Notes: generated by a model from the sequence alone, not told the origin. Shown: positions 1 through 10,605, counted from the stretch's first letter. The stretch: 64,000 nucleotides of DNA from Anagrus nilaparvatae (GCA_022575985.1 JAKSXM010000007.1:126501-190500); one strand, 5' to 3'. Program-made: numbers and translations.

Positions 1-690
1 AATTCAAATATGATGTCAGAAATGTTATTCAATGCATTGCTGGGGGGTGAATTGGCCTCTTTCAGTTTTTATATAACCTGCTTCTTATAATATTAAACGA
101 AATATATGGTTAAAATATGGATTTCTTTTATTTAAAAAAAAATTATTAGTTCCCAAAAGAAATTATAACATTAAGAAAAAAAATTTTTTCAAGAATTTTT
201 AAGAATTAATAAATTTTATTTTTTTTAAATAACATTTTTGTAAGAGAAATAGAGGTGAAAATCAGCCAATCTCACCCTCCAGCAATGCATTGAATAATAT
301 TTTGGACATCATATTTGAATTCTACGACCAAAAAAATCCGTATAGACATTATAAAATTTAAAAATAAAGTTTTCATAGATATTGAATATTAGCTGGGTAA
401 AAGGGGTAAAAAAGGGCAAATTCATCCCCGGGAAGGCATCAAATAGCATTTCTGACATAATTATTGAATTTTCTGGCCCAAAAAACCCATAAAGACATTT
501 TAAAATTGGAAAGAACGGTGCATTTAATAAATTACATATTTTTGGGGTAAAAGGGGTAAAAAAGGCCAAAATCACCCCCAGGAAGGCATCAAATAGCATT
601 TCTGACATCATATTTGAATTCTATGGCCCGAGAAACCTACAGGCACTCCTCAAAATCGAAAAAAAAATCAGTTCTAAAGGTTGAATCAGG
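1..690. repeat. Tandem ~150-bp repeat with an inverted flank
   Basis: Three diverged units of about 150 bp lie between about 253 and 690; the landmark GAATTCTA or its variant recurs near 317, 466 and 616. Bases 1-55 are an inverted copy of about 262-317 (both contain AGCAATGCATTGAATAA in opposite senses), so the left edge looks like part of a foldback. Relatives of the same unit occur, more diverged, at about 52920-53180. Small open frames here are repeat-derived and not credible genes. Confidence 0.7.
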
Positions 691-1250
691 TGGATAGAAA
701 TAGAATTTTTTGAAATAGTATCCTCGAATACTAGAAATAGTATCCTCGAATCGGATACTTAATTTTCTATGAAAGTACTAATATTTTAAAATATAATGTA
801 GATGAATTTTTCGACCAAGAGGGCTATTAAGAAATAAAAAACTAAGAATCTTTCATGTAAACGTTACGTTTCGTGTATATACCATACACCTTTTCAAACA
901 ACAATATATAATTATGATAACTTATACTACATTTTTTTTAAAATTAAATAAATTTTTCTTTGGAAAAAAGAACAACATTGTTCTAGTCAAAACACATGTA
1001 GTATACTATTTATTTTGATATAAATTATAACACACAAGAAAGAATAATGGAAATCTTGCCTCTTTTTGACTTCCTCGGATTATTTTGTTCGTTGCTATGT
1101 TTATTTATGTATGCAGCTTAATGAAATTATAAACAATAATAAACAGCCTAAAAATATTAAATGGTTATGTTTGCATTTTAAAATTAAGATGCCAACCATT
1201 TTAAAATTAAGTTGCCAACCATTTCTTTGACAAAACAAAAAAATCATGTT
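691..1250. other. AT-rich intergenic DNA
   Basis: No gene or RNA is seen. There is a short duplicated phrase near 720-745 and another near 1175-1220, otherwise simple AT-rich sequence. Confidence 0.5.
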
Positions 1251-1262
1251 ACTCAATATTTT

Positions 1263-1295
<33 letters not shown>

Positions 1296-3366
1296 GGAAA
1301 TATGTGAATCTTACATCAGCCATGGAGTGTTTGCGGGCCTTAAAGACCCGCATATTTCCATGACCGCCCAGTTGTACAAAGTGTACAACCGGGAGACCAC
1401 CAGCGAACGCGGTCGCCGGCTACGCCCCAGATTCTTACTGGATAAACACACTTTAAACCCCCCGCGCTTGTTTGTCCCAAACCGGAACTCCCTTTTCAGG
1501 TATAACTTCAGTTTGGGACGCGCAGCCTAGGCAGCTGGCCGCTGCCTTCCCCCCTGCCTAGGGGCAGGAGAGCTCTCTACGATAGAAAGCCCTCCTCCTT
1601 CTTCTGCAACAAGGTGGTCCTTACGTACTCTGCTACTTTGTTCCAGTTTTCGGAACTCCGTAGCATTTCCGGGACCACCGTCTCCGGCCTCCAAATCGGG
1701 AAGGGCGGACGCCCCTCCAAGTAGCGAACACATTCGAAAAATGTGTGCTCTACTGTATCATCCACGCCCGGACAGTGCAAGCACTCCTTTGTTGCCACCT
1801 TATGCCAATGCTTCAACATGACACGGAAGTACCCGTGTCCAGTTAAGAACTGGGTAAGGTAGAAATCCACCTCCCCATGCTGTCGTCCCATCCATGCCTG
1901 CAGGTCTGAGATCAGTCTGCGCGTCCACAGGGCATTTTTCTCTTGGTTCTTTTTCCATCGTTCCTTCCATGCTTTCATAGAGTTGAAGCGGGCGCGAGTG
2001 GAAGCCATTTCGCGCTCTTCTACGCTCTCGTAGATGAATTTCCGCTCCAACGCTAGCAGGTCAATGGGTATCACCGAAGCAACAACCTGGATCGCCTCTA
2101 GAGATACCGTGTGGTATCCACAGGCGATCCTCACTGCCGCCTGCCTCTGTACCGACGATATTTTTCGTCTGTACTTGGCAGTTTCTGTGGTCTTCGCCCA
2201 GACTTCTGATCCGTAGAGCAGGACAGAGTTGACGACTGACATCAGGAGCCTCCGCTTCCCTGGTTTGGGTCCCCCAATGTTGGCCATGAGCCTTGACAGG
2301 GAGGATGCGGCCGACGCTGCCTTTTCACACGACCTCTGAAATTACTCCCAGAAGGTCAGCTTGTTATCAAGCTGAACTCCCAGGTATTTCACCGATGTTC
2401 TGGTTCGGATCGTGTGAGGGTTTCCGCCGTCGTCGATAATTACATCGAAGTCGGTAGGAACCCTTCGACGGGTCAGCAGTACGATCTCCGTTTTTGGGAT
2501 CGCAAGCTGGAGCCCGTGATCGCCCATCCAGAGGTTGATCCGTCTCATGACTAGATTCAACCTCTCCTGGGTCACTTCCATGTCCCTGCCAGTTATGGTC
2601 AGGGCCACGTCGTCGGCGTACCCGATCAGGGAAACTCCTTCCGGGAGGTGGACGCGCAACAAGCCATCGTAAAAGGCATTCCACAGGTCCGGTCCGAGAA
2701 CCGAACCTTGCGCGATGCCTGCACTCAAAACCCTTTCACGCCTACCGTCAAGCGTGTCGTAGAGCAGTCTCCGGTCCCGCAGGTAATCCTTTAGTACGCT
2801 ACCCAGATACCTGGGTATCCGGAAATCGTACTCGAGGGACCGGATCATGTCATCCCATCTGGCCGAGTTGAAAGCGTTTTTGACGTCCAGCGTTACCAGA
2901 AGGACGTCCTTGCGAATTGCAGGCCGCTTTTCCCTCTCAGCCTCGACGGTATCCACGACACGCCGAATGGCGTCTATCGTGGAATGCCCTTCACGAAAAC
3001 CATGCTGCTCCTCAGAGAGACCACCGCCCTCCTCGATTGCCCTTCTGAGCCTTGCCCGGAGCAAGCTCTCCATCACCTTACCAATGGTATTTAACATACA
3101 CAAAGGTCTGTAAGATGATGGAGAGTCCGGGGCTCCCCCCTTGCCCTTGTTCAAGAGCACGAGACGTGCCACCTTCCACTGCTTTGGGAATACTCCAGCC
3201 ACCAAACAAGCATTGAACATGCTTAACAGGATACCAGGGATTACTTTGACCGCTCTTTTGAGCACTTCCGCCGGTATCCCGTCCGGCCCCGGCGCCTTGC
3301 CATTTTTCATGGCCTTTATGGCCTTGACCATCTCGCCTTCGAACTTCTCGACTCAATATTTTAATT
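1251..3366 (-). mobile_element. 5'-truncated R1-clade LINE with target-site duplications
   Basis: The insertion reads on the minus strand from its truncated 5' end at about 3350 to a 28-base poly(A) tail, seen as T at 1265-1292. It is flanked by perfect 16-bp direct repeats, ACTCAATATTTTAATT at 1251-1266 and 3351-3366. Target duplications plus poly(A) and 5' truncation are the signature of target-primed reverse transcription. GC content is clearly higher than the surroundings. The perfect duplications argue for a fairly young insertion, although the coding frame already carries a stop. Confidence 0.93.
1577..3350 (-). pseudogene. R1-clade LINE ORF2: reverse transcriptase and C-terminal zinc knuckle, one stop
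   Basis: The frame encodes the reverse transcriptase and C-terminal part of a non-LTR retrotransposon ORF2. Visible RT blocks, in order, are NGKAPGPDGIP, SYRPLCMLNTIGKVME, EEQHGFREGHSTIDA, VTLDVKNAFNSARW, AGIAQGSVLGPDLWN and the catalytic IGYADDVAL. After the RT come SVKYLGVQLD, an R1-type C-terminal domain and the cysteine/histidine knuckle CLHCPGVDDTVEHTFFEC. It is open to the truncation point at 3350, so the endonuclease and ORF1 are missing. A single in-frame TAA at 2342-2344, directly after the residues LTFWE, splits it into 329- and 236-residue frames that share one reading frame. Clade assignment rests on the RT and knuckle sequence and is a family judgement. Confidence 0.9.
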
Positions 3367-3578
3367 ATTAAGGGATAAAATTTTTTGAAATAATAACAGC
3401 CTTTACGAGCAAATTTTATTAAGGGATAATTATATATTCTAATAAAATTTTACAAAAAAATAATAAAATTAGCTTTTTTTATATTTATCACTTTTTAATT
3501 ATGCAAAAATGATTTAAAATCCATTAACGCCGGCGCGATCATCCATGGACGCTAGAATTTACGTCACAAGATGTGACG

Positions 3579-3610
<32 letters not shown>

Positions 3611-4405
3611 TTTTTCCATTAAACTAATTGAATTTAATAAACAAAATAATTAAATTGACAAATTGACAAAATAAATAAAAAAAAATATAAAGTGCAAAAA
3701 TAAAAAAGGGAAAGTTAATGTCAACAAGATGTGACGTCTGATCATGCATGTATTTTAATTAAAAAAAATCTTTAAAATTGAGTGCATGACCTGACGTTAT
3801 ATTTCTTAATGACCTAGAGCTTTAATTTTTAAAAGGAGCTTAATTATTTACTAACATTTAAATTTTATTTTAAAATAGGATTTTAATTATAAATTAAAAA
3901 TCATTGAATACTAAAATTTAATTTTTATATATAAATATATAAGAAAAAGCTCATTCAATAACTTCATTTATGAATATCGTTCACGCGTTATGCATTGATT
4001 AGATATTCGTAAATTATTATTGATAATGCATAAATGGGAAGGTGGGAGTTATTGTCATACTCATTAATAAAAAAATGAATTAAATTAGTGGGAGACAAAA
4101 AAGTTTGTATGGGGCAAAATGGTTAAAAGGCCCATCGGAAGTGATTTTTAATCAGTACTCGTTAACATCTGGCCATAATTAAAAAATAATTTTAAAGGGT
4201 TGACATTAACTTTCCCTTTTTTATTTTTGCACTTTATATTTTTTTTTTATTATTTTGTCAATTTGTCAATTTAATTATTTTGTTTATTAAATTCAATTAG
4301 TTTAATCGTTGTCTTTTTATTTAACAATTTTTATAGTTCCTTAAATTAAAATACATGCATGATCAGACGTCACAGTAGTATTCGATGTATCATCCATATT
4401 TAGTT
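3367..4405. repeat. AT-rich DNA with dispersed inverted repeats
   Basis: An (AAT)n microsatellite lies at about 3580-3610. About 3617-3725 recurs inverted at 4200-4305 (shared core AAATTGACAAATTGACAAAA), and about 3727-3760 recurs inverted at 4343-4375 (shared core CTGATCATGCATGTATTTTA). The two blocks keep the same order on both sides rather than mirroring, so this is not a simple foldback but a rearranged one. No gene seen. Confidence 0.6.
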
Positions 4406-4510
4406 TAATATTATAACGATTTTGTAGCATTAATTGACCAGTACTGGGTTGAAATAAATGTATTTAACTAATCTTCAAAAAATGGATGTTTTTTTATTAT
4501 TAAGTTATAC

Positions 4511-4542
4511 GTTTCGCCTGTTTTAATTACAGACCTTATCAA
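4511..4542 (-). ncRNA. Hammerhead-like motif downstream of PLE1 (minus copy)
   Basis: On the minus strand TTGATAA is followed by a 6-bp hairpin and then GAAAC, matching the layout of a hammerhead core (CUGAUGA, stem II, GAAA). Here stem II has a G-T wobble not present in the plus copy. Penelope-like elements are known to carry hammerhead ribozymes in their terminal repeats. The core departs from consensus and the stem III/cleavage side was not identified, so activity is doubtful. Confidence 0.45.
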
Positions 4543-4847
4543 TAACTGTAAAAAAATATGTTTACATGTATAAAAAAGATTAAAAAAATTATTAATACAA
4601 AAATATATATATAAAAAATTACCTATAATATATAAAATATTTATCAGAAAAAAGTTGTATATTTTTTATTACTATTTAAAACTATTGTTTGTTTTGGATT
4701 TCTATACATTATCACTCAGTTTTTATAACAAATAAATCTGTGTGTAATGGTGTGACCGTTTTTATTGTAAATCTATGTGGTTGTAAGAGTATAAAAAGTT
4801 TATCATTAATAACTGAAAATGATGACTGTTTGAAAAATTAATATGCA

Positions 4848-6356
4848 TTAAATTATATGTGTAAGTTGATTCAGTGTGTTTATTGTGTGTATGTAAGAGT
4901 CATTTAAATTATTGGTGTCTTCTTTTAAGTTGATGGTTGGATGATGTAGTTGAATTTGCATACTTTCGGATACCTTTCGTTTGCCCCAATTCGCTTCTTC
5001 ATCTATGACTTCAGGTTTATCGAAATTAAAAGTATGATGTACAGTATTCGCATGTGTTGTAATTACAGCAGTTTTTCCTTTATTGTGTTCATCAATGCGC
5101 ATAAAGAGGGGTCTTTTTGTCTCACCTATATACATACTAGGACAATCATTACAAGTGATCTTATATACTACTCCCGTTTTGTTGATGATGTTATCTAATT
5201 TTCCTTTTTTGATGATTTTCCTCATATCCTTATTTAGCAATGGAATTACATGGTATTTGTCACTATCCAATATCTTTTTGTTTCTTTGGTAGAAGCCAAA
5301 TTTGAATGGTATTCTGACAAATATTTTATTTCTATAGATGTTGTTTTGTGAGTTTATAGTCCTTTTAAGATCATAATCACAATTTTTCAATAATTTCCAT
5401 CTTTTATAGATGTACTTATTTAGAAATGACAGTGGATATTTATTAGCTAAAAGGATTTTCTTGACAATATGGATGTTATCCTCATGGTATGTAGGGTCAG
5501 AAAGTATTAGTGCTCTATCAGTCAAATTGTACACCATTGCAATTTTTTGATGTTTAGGATGACAAGACTCATAATGTAAAACTCTTTCTGAAAATGTACT
5601 CTTATTGTACCAGTTGGTAGTGATAGTATTGTTTTTATTGATGATAGTTAGATCCAAAAAATTAATACTATTGTTTTCTTCTATTTCTACAGTGAATTGT
5701 AGTTTAGGATGATAATTATTGAAAATATTAAGTGAGTAGTCTATCTTCTGATTTGGTATGCATAGAATTATGTCATCTACGTATCTAAAGAAAAAAAGTG
5801 GTGTGTAATCCAATTGTTTCAGACATTGTGTTTCTAAGTCATCCATCACAATATCAGCTAGTAATGATGATATTGCTGAGCCCATCGGGGTACCTATCAG
5901 TTGTTTATATATAACGTTATTAAAAGTGCAGTAGGTGTTATTATATAGATATTTGACTGTGTCAACGATTTCTGAGTAAGGTATCTTGCATTTGTTATGG
6001 ATTTGGTTGTATCTCCTGTCTAAGCTGTCTATGACCAAATTAAGTGGTATGTTAGTAAAAAGAGAGCTAACAGCCAAAGATAAAAGTTTGTGATCAAGTG
6101 GTATATGCAATCCATTTATTTTTTTGCAAAGTTCATAACTATTTTTAATATATGACTTGGGTTTTTTTATGCATGGATATAGGTGGTAATGCAAAGTTTT
6201 GGCTATTAATGATGTGTGGCTATTGAAATTGGGTACAACGGGTCTAACTGGTAAGATAGAGTTGGTATTAATATCATTTATGGATATTATTTTATGATGT
6301 TTAGGAGGGAAGTATATGGCTGGAATTGATGTACATATGTGTTTGAGTAAGATCAT
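4848..6356 (-). CDS. Penelope-like reverse transcriptase with GIY-YIG endonuclease (partial)
   Basis: The 502-residue frame is the C-terminal two thirds of a Penelope-like polyprotein, which copies RNA and nicks the target for insertion. Visible are the telomerase-like RT signature PVRPVVPNF (about residues 38-46), GTPMGSAISSLLADIV (about 155-170), the catalytic FFRYVDDIIL (about 188-197), FLDLTI, then a GIY-YIG module, VVYKITCNDCPSMYIGETKR (about 393-412), with a downstream R and E typical of that nuclease. The first Met is not the native start: more PLE-like coding, KTLLKRLQKSASVRLLSW, is readable upstream in a shifted frame at about 6385-6450, so the N-terminal third is lost or frameshifted. 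Compared with the inverted copy only about seven residues differ over 380. Confidence 0.88.
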   Translation of the reverse strand: MILLKHICTSIPAIYFPPKHHKIISINDINTNSILPVRPVVPNFNSHTSLIAKTLHYHLYPCIKKPKSYIKNSYELCKKINGLHIPLDHKLLSLAVSSLFTNIPLNLVIDSLDRRYNQIHNKCKIPYSEIVDTVKYLYNNTYCTFNNVIYKQLIGTPMGSAISSLLADIVMDDLETQCLKQLDYTPLFFFRYVDDIILCIPNQKIDYSLNIFNNYHPKLQFTVEIEENNSINFLDLTIINKNNTITTNWYNKSTFSERVLHYESCHPKHQKIAMVYNLTDRALILSDPTYHEDNIHIVKKILLANKYPLSFLNKYIYKRWKLLKNCDYDLKRTINSQNNIYRNKIFVRIPFKFGFYQRNKKILDSDKYHVIPLLNKDMRKIIKKGKLDNIINKTGVVYKITCNDCPSMYIGETKRPLFMRIDEHNKGKTAVITTHANTVHHTFNFDKPEVIDEEANWGKRKVSESMQIQLHHPTINLKEDTNNLNDSYIHTINTLNQLTHII

Positions 6357-6475
6357 ATAGATTTTGGTTTGGTTTCAAAAAACCTTGATCTTGCCAAGAC
6401 AGAAGCCTAACACTGGCACTTTTTTGCAACCTTTTCAAAAGAGTTTTAGTGCGTGTAACTACTTGATATACCTCT

Positions 6476-7627
6476 TTGTATATACCTATGATACCTTACT
6501 CAGAAATCGTTGACACAGTCAAATATCTATATAATAACACCTACTGCACTTTTAATAACGTTATATATAAACAACTGATAGGTACCCCGATGGGCTCAGC
6601 AATATCATCATTACTAGCTGATATTGTGATGGATGACTTAGAAACACAATGTCTGAAACAATTGGATTACACACCACTTTTTTTCTTTAGATACGTAGAT
6701 GACATAATTCTATGCATACCAAATCAGAAGATAGACTACTCACTTAATATTTTCAATAATTATCATCCTAAACTACAATTCACTGTAGAAATAGAAGAAA
6801 ACAATAGTATTAATTTTTTGGATCTAACTATCATCAATAAAAACAATACTATCACTACCAACTGGTACAATAAGAGTACATTTTCAGAAAGAGTTTTACA
6901 TTATGAGTCTTGTCATCCTAAACATCAAAAAATTGCAATGGTGTACAATTTGACTGATAGAGCACTAATACTTTCTGACCCTACATACCATGAGGATAAC
7001 ATCCATATTGTCAAGAAAATCCTTTTAGCTAATAAATATCCACTGTCATTTCTAAATAAGTACATCTATAAAAGATGGAAATTATTGAAAAATTGTGATT
7101 ATGATCTTACAAGGACTATAAACTCACAAAACAACATCTATAGAAATAAAATATTTGTCAGAATACCATTCAAATTTGGCTTCTACCAAAGAATCAAAAA
7201 GATATTGGATAGTGACAAATACCATGTAATTCCATTGCTAAATAAGGATATGAGGAAAATCATCAAAAAAGGAAAATTAGATAACATCATCAACAAAACG
7301 GGAGTAGTATATAAGATCACTTGTAATGATTGTCCTAGTATGTATATAGGTGAGACAAAAAGACCCCTCTTTATGCGCATTGATGAACACAATAAAGGAA
7401 AAACTGCTGTAATTACAACACATGCTAATACTTTACATCATACTTTTAATTTCAATAAACCTGAAGTCATAGATGAAGAAGCGAATTGGGGCAAACGAAA
7501 GGTATCCGAAAGTATGCAAATTCAACTACATCATCCAACCATCAACTTAAAAGAAGACACCAATAATTTAAATGACTCTTACATACACACAATAAGCACA
7601 CTGAATCAACTTACACAAATAATTTAA
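6476..7627 (+). pseudogene. Penelope-like RT/GIY-YIG fragment, plus copy
   Basis: The 383-residue frame begins just upstream of PLE1 homology; the first few residues (MYIPM) are junction sequence, so the Met is accidental. It keeps the RT region from before GTPMGSAISS, the catalytic RYVDD, and the entire GIY-YIG module, and stops with TAA at 7625-7627. It lacks the N-terminal RT motifs, including PVRPVV, so it cannot encode a full polymerase. Small differences from the minus copy include K to T after YDL, N to I in YQRNKK, and Q for H near the C terminus. Confidence 0.88.
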
Positions 7628-8068
7628 TACATATTAATTTTTCAAACAGTCATCATTTTAGTTGTTAATGATAAACTTTTTATACTCTTACAACCACATA
7701 GATTTACAATAAAAACGGTCACATCATTACACACAGATTTATTTGTTATAAAAACTGAGTGATAATGTATAGAAATCCAAAACAAACAATAGTTTTAAAT
7801 AGTAATAAAAAATGTACAACTTTTTTCTGATAAATATTTTATATATTATAGGTAATTTTTTATATATATATTTTTGTATTAATAATTTTTTTAATCTTTT
7901 TTATACATGTAAACATATTTTTTTACAGTTATTGATAAGGCCTGTAATTAAAACAGGCGAAACGTATAAATTAATAATAAAAAAACATCAATTTTTTGAA
8001 GATTAGTTAAATACATTTATTTCAACCCAGTACTGGTCAATTAATGCTACAAAATCGTTATAATATTA
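6481..8068 (+). mobile_element. Penelope-like element PLE1, plus copy (5' truncated)
   Basis: This is the right half of the head-to-head PLE1 pair and is more deeply 5' truncated than the minus copy: homology starts at about 6484 (ATACCTTACTCAGAAATC), inside the RT domain. Its 3' non-coding sequence (7628-8068) is nearly identical to the inverse of 4406-4847. Confidence 0.87.
7932..7963 (+). ncRNA. Hammerhead-like motif downstream of PLE1 (plus copy)
   Basis: TTGATAA at 7932-7938, one base, then stem II (GCCTGT at 7940-7945 paired with ACAGGC at 7953-7958), then GAAAC at 7959-7963. The order and spacing match a hammerhead core. Relative to CUGAUGA the two changed positions are C3 to U and G8 to A, which would keep a Watson-Crick pair between positions 3 and 8. 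The cleavage-site half was not located with confidence. Confidence 0.5.
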
Positions 8069-8085
8069 AAAAATTTAATTTTAGG

Positions 8086-8775
8086 GAATAAATATATTAT
8101 TAGAATAATATTTTATCGTCCGATGATAATTGAAATATGATAAATAGTATTTACTTTTATCGGTCTTTACGGACTATTATTATTATTTATCAATACAAAT
8201 GAATGTAATTGATGAATAATATTTAAACTGCTTTATTGTTAATGAGTCGCCCATAGCGTGTATCGCATTAACAGCAGTTTAATAAATTTTTTATTTTTTC
8301 TCAAAGATTTTTTTCTTAACATCTAAGAACCAAAATAAAAATTAAATTAAATAGTATATTAAGTATCAAGGGCGTAAAAGTTTCGGCACTAGCGTGAGCA
8401 CTAGCACGAGTGCTCGGCGAAGCCGGGCACGAGTGATTTGTGTTCACGCTCGTGTCTAAAGTATTTCGCCCATGATGCTTACACTATTTTTTGCCCCCCT
8501 AGGCGTAGAACGAGTTCAGAAAATTCTTTACGCACGAGTTTTACGCCCGGGAGGGCAAAAAATTTATTTTTAATTTAGAAAAATTTATTAAACTGCTGTT
8601 AATGCGATACACGCTATGGGCGACTCATTAACAATAAAGCAGTTTAAATATTATTCATCAATTACATGCATTTGTATTGATAAATAATAATAATAGTCCG
8701 TAAAGACCGATAAAAGTAAATACTATTTATCATATTTCAATTATCATCGGACGATAAAATATTATTCTAATAATA
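8086..8775. repeat. Foldback element, ~200-bp inverted arms
   Basis: About 8095-8300 is mirrored at 8562-8770; both arms hold TATGGGCGACTCATTAACAA or its inverse and CGGTCTTTACGGACTATTAT or its inverse. The loop carries the GC-rich 211-bp repeat. A further partial copy of the right arm lies at 8937-9168. Confidence 0.8.
8352..8562 (+). mobile_element. GC-rich ~211-bp dispersed repeat, filled site
   Basis: This compact GC-rich block stands out in AT-rich DNA and recurs inverted at 51388-51600 with only scattered differences. Internally it has phased phrases starting GGGCG (GGGCGTAAAAGTTTCGGCAC; the GGGCGAAATACTTTAGACAC phrase in inverse) and short hairpins around GAGTGCTCGGCGAAGCCGGG. The neighbouring partial copy at 8937-9168 has the same flanks without it, so the block behaves as an insertion. 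It has no convincing coding capacity, and the family is not recognised. Confidence 0.7.
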
Positions 8776-8855
8776 TATAATTTCTGGCACTTGGTCGAAT
8801 AGTTGCCTTCTTTGAGAGAGAATAAATGTATCATTGGTATCATTGAGTGTCGTCT

Positions 8856-8927
8856 CGTGCCATAGCTTAGTTGGCTAAAGCGTCTATCCGGCAAATAGAA
8901 GATCACGAGTTCGATTCTCGTTGGCAC
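8856..8927 (+). tRNA. tRNA-like sequence, anticodon GGC by position (degenerate or SINE head)
   Basis: The internal promoter boxes are excellent: box A TAGCTTAGTTGG and box B AGTTCGATTCT. D, anticodon and T stems fold (TCTAT/ATAGA; ACGAG/CTCGT) and six acceptor pairs form (GTGCCA/TGGCAC). Against a working gene, the first acceptor pair is C/T, position 33 is C rather than the invariant T (loop CCGGCAA), and it sits among repeats. Read by position the anticodon is GGC (alanine). A tRNA pseudogene or tRNA-derived SINE head is as likely as a real tRNA. Confidence 0.5.
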
Positions 8928-8936
8928 TGATTAGAC

Positions 8937-9168
8937 ATTTATTTTTTTCTCCAAGATTTTTTTTCTTAACATCTAAGAAACAAAATAAAAATTAAATTAA
9001 AAATTAATTTTTAATTTAGAAAAATTTATTAAACTGCTGTTAATGCGATACACGCTATGGGCGACTCATTAACAATAAAGCAGTTTAAATATTATTCATC
9101 AATTACATTCATTTGTATTGATAAATAATAATAATAGTCCGTAAAGACCGATAAAAGTAAATACTATT
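8937..9168. repeat. Partial copy of the 8.1-8.8 kb foldback arm (empty site)
   Basis: It repeats the left flank (TTCTTAACATCTAAGAA) and the whole right arm to about 9168, but joins them directly without the GC-rich block of 8352-8562. It is therefore the pre-insertion form of that locus family. Confidence 0.75.
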
Positions 9169-9655
9169 TAGGGAATAAATTTTATTGAATAAATAACACA
9201 TTTTTTATTTTTACGTAAACTAAAATAATAAAATTTGAATGTTTTCAAGATAAAAAATTTCATGATAATAAATATAATTCAATTTCTTATTTTCAATATC
9301 CAAAAAATCTAAATAAAAGTAATTTTTTTTTAAATCATATAATATGTAGACGTAAAAATAAATGTCTGCGTTATGTTATATTCAATCCAAAAGTGTCAAT
9401 TAATTTATATTTTTGTTATTGTAGTTAAGGAACAATTAAAGAATATTTAAAATTTAATTATTTTAAAAAAATGTAAAATTTACTTCTGTAGAAACATATA
9501 TAGTCTAAGTATAAACATTTATATATATTAATATGATTATTATATTTTTTCTAAGTCTTATTTTATATTGCATATTAAAAACATTCAAATTTTATTTTTT
9601 TAGTTTACGTAAAAATAAAAAATGTGTTATTTATTCAATAAAATTTATTCCCTAA
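9169..9655. mobile_element. Foldback MITE, ~75-bp terminal inverted repeats
   Basis: The ends TTTAGGGAATAAATTTTATT and its inverse bound a 487-bp AT-rich element; the arms include TTTTTACGTAAACTAAAATA in inverse. The sequence outside the right end (CCCTAAAATTAAATTTTTTAA) is mirrored at about 8068-8090, so a larger outer element may enclose 8068-9672. No coding region. Confidence 0.7.
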
Positions 9656-10569
9656 AATTAAATTTTTTAAAGTTATTTAGATTTCCCACCCTTCCTAAAA
9701 TATATTTACCTATAAATACTCAAACAAACACACATACACACACATAAATACTCACGGAACACATACATAATCATACATATATTTTTTATTTATTTATTAG
9801 TTCTTATCGCATAAATTATAAGTTTTTAATTGTAATTTAACTCACACATGCAAGCGCATATACGCATACACATACCAACGTACATACAAAATTAAATATA
9901 TTCATATACACAGATAGTTTTTCATTCATATTTGAGTACACGCATTTGTTTAAATAATAATGTTTATTAAAAAAAAACTTTTCAAAAATATTGCATCTAT
10001 AAACAACCAAAAATTCACATCCGCCCACAAAAAATTTAAATCCCTCGGGGAATCTGCTCAAAAATTTTTTTATGCACTATTTACATCATAATATAAAATT
10101 TCTAGAAAAAAAAATTTGAGGTATTTTTACAACGGATTTAAATTTGTTTGATTAAAAATGTTGACCTTGATTTTCAGAAAATCCTAAATCGCTGACCATG
10201 TAATCTCGATTGTTTTTAAAAATATATACTATAATCAACATTTAAAAAAAATTGTAATTTATAATATTTTTTCGTGGGTTTAAACTTTGATTTTTTGAAC
10301 TTTTTAGAACGAAAAATTTTATTTATTTTAAAAGGGCATCTAAATACAAGATTTAGATTGCATTTTTATTTGAGAATATTTTTAATTCAGAAATTCTGGG
10401 TTTTAACGGTAAAATAATAGTGTTTCTGTAATCGTTTTGGATTGTATTATCATTATTAGAATTATCATGCGTTGTAGCATTTAATTTAGCACAATGCTTG
10501 TGAATGTGTTTGTTAATAAATTCCAGGCGCGCACACAGAAAGTTGCGCTGGGGTAGGCTAATAATGATA

Positions 10570-10605
<36 letters not shown>
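9656..10605. other. Intergenic AT-rich DNA with microsatellites
   Basis: A CA/TA-rich stretch at about 9718-9790 and an (AAT)n tract at about 10574-10605 are the only patterns. No gene seen; the short minus-strand frame near 9840-10060 is low complexity. Confidence 0.5.

Larger units (their letters stand above)
4406..6480 (-). mobile_element. Penelope-like element PLE1, minus copy (5' truncated)
   Basis: This copy contains a reverse transcriptase plus GIY-YIG coding region and about 440 bp of 3' non-coding DNA. It is the left half of a head-to-head pair: the same sequence, from the RT core to the 3' end near 4406, is repeated inverted at 6481-8068. The 5' side extends to about 6480, where the mirror copy begins with no clear spacer. 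Similarity ends at TTAATATTATAACG on both outer sides. Confidence 0.88.

Noticed and set aside
1246..1733. Open frames overlapping the LINE 3' UTR
   Set aside because: Antisense or shifted frames in GC-rich LINE DNA; the real frame is on the minus strand at 1577-3350.
2847..3371. Plus-strand frames inside the LINE reverse transcriptase
   Set aside because: Shadows of the minus-strand RT frame.
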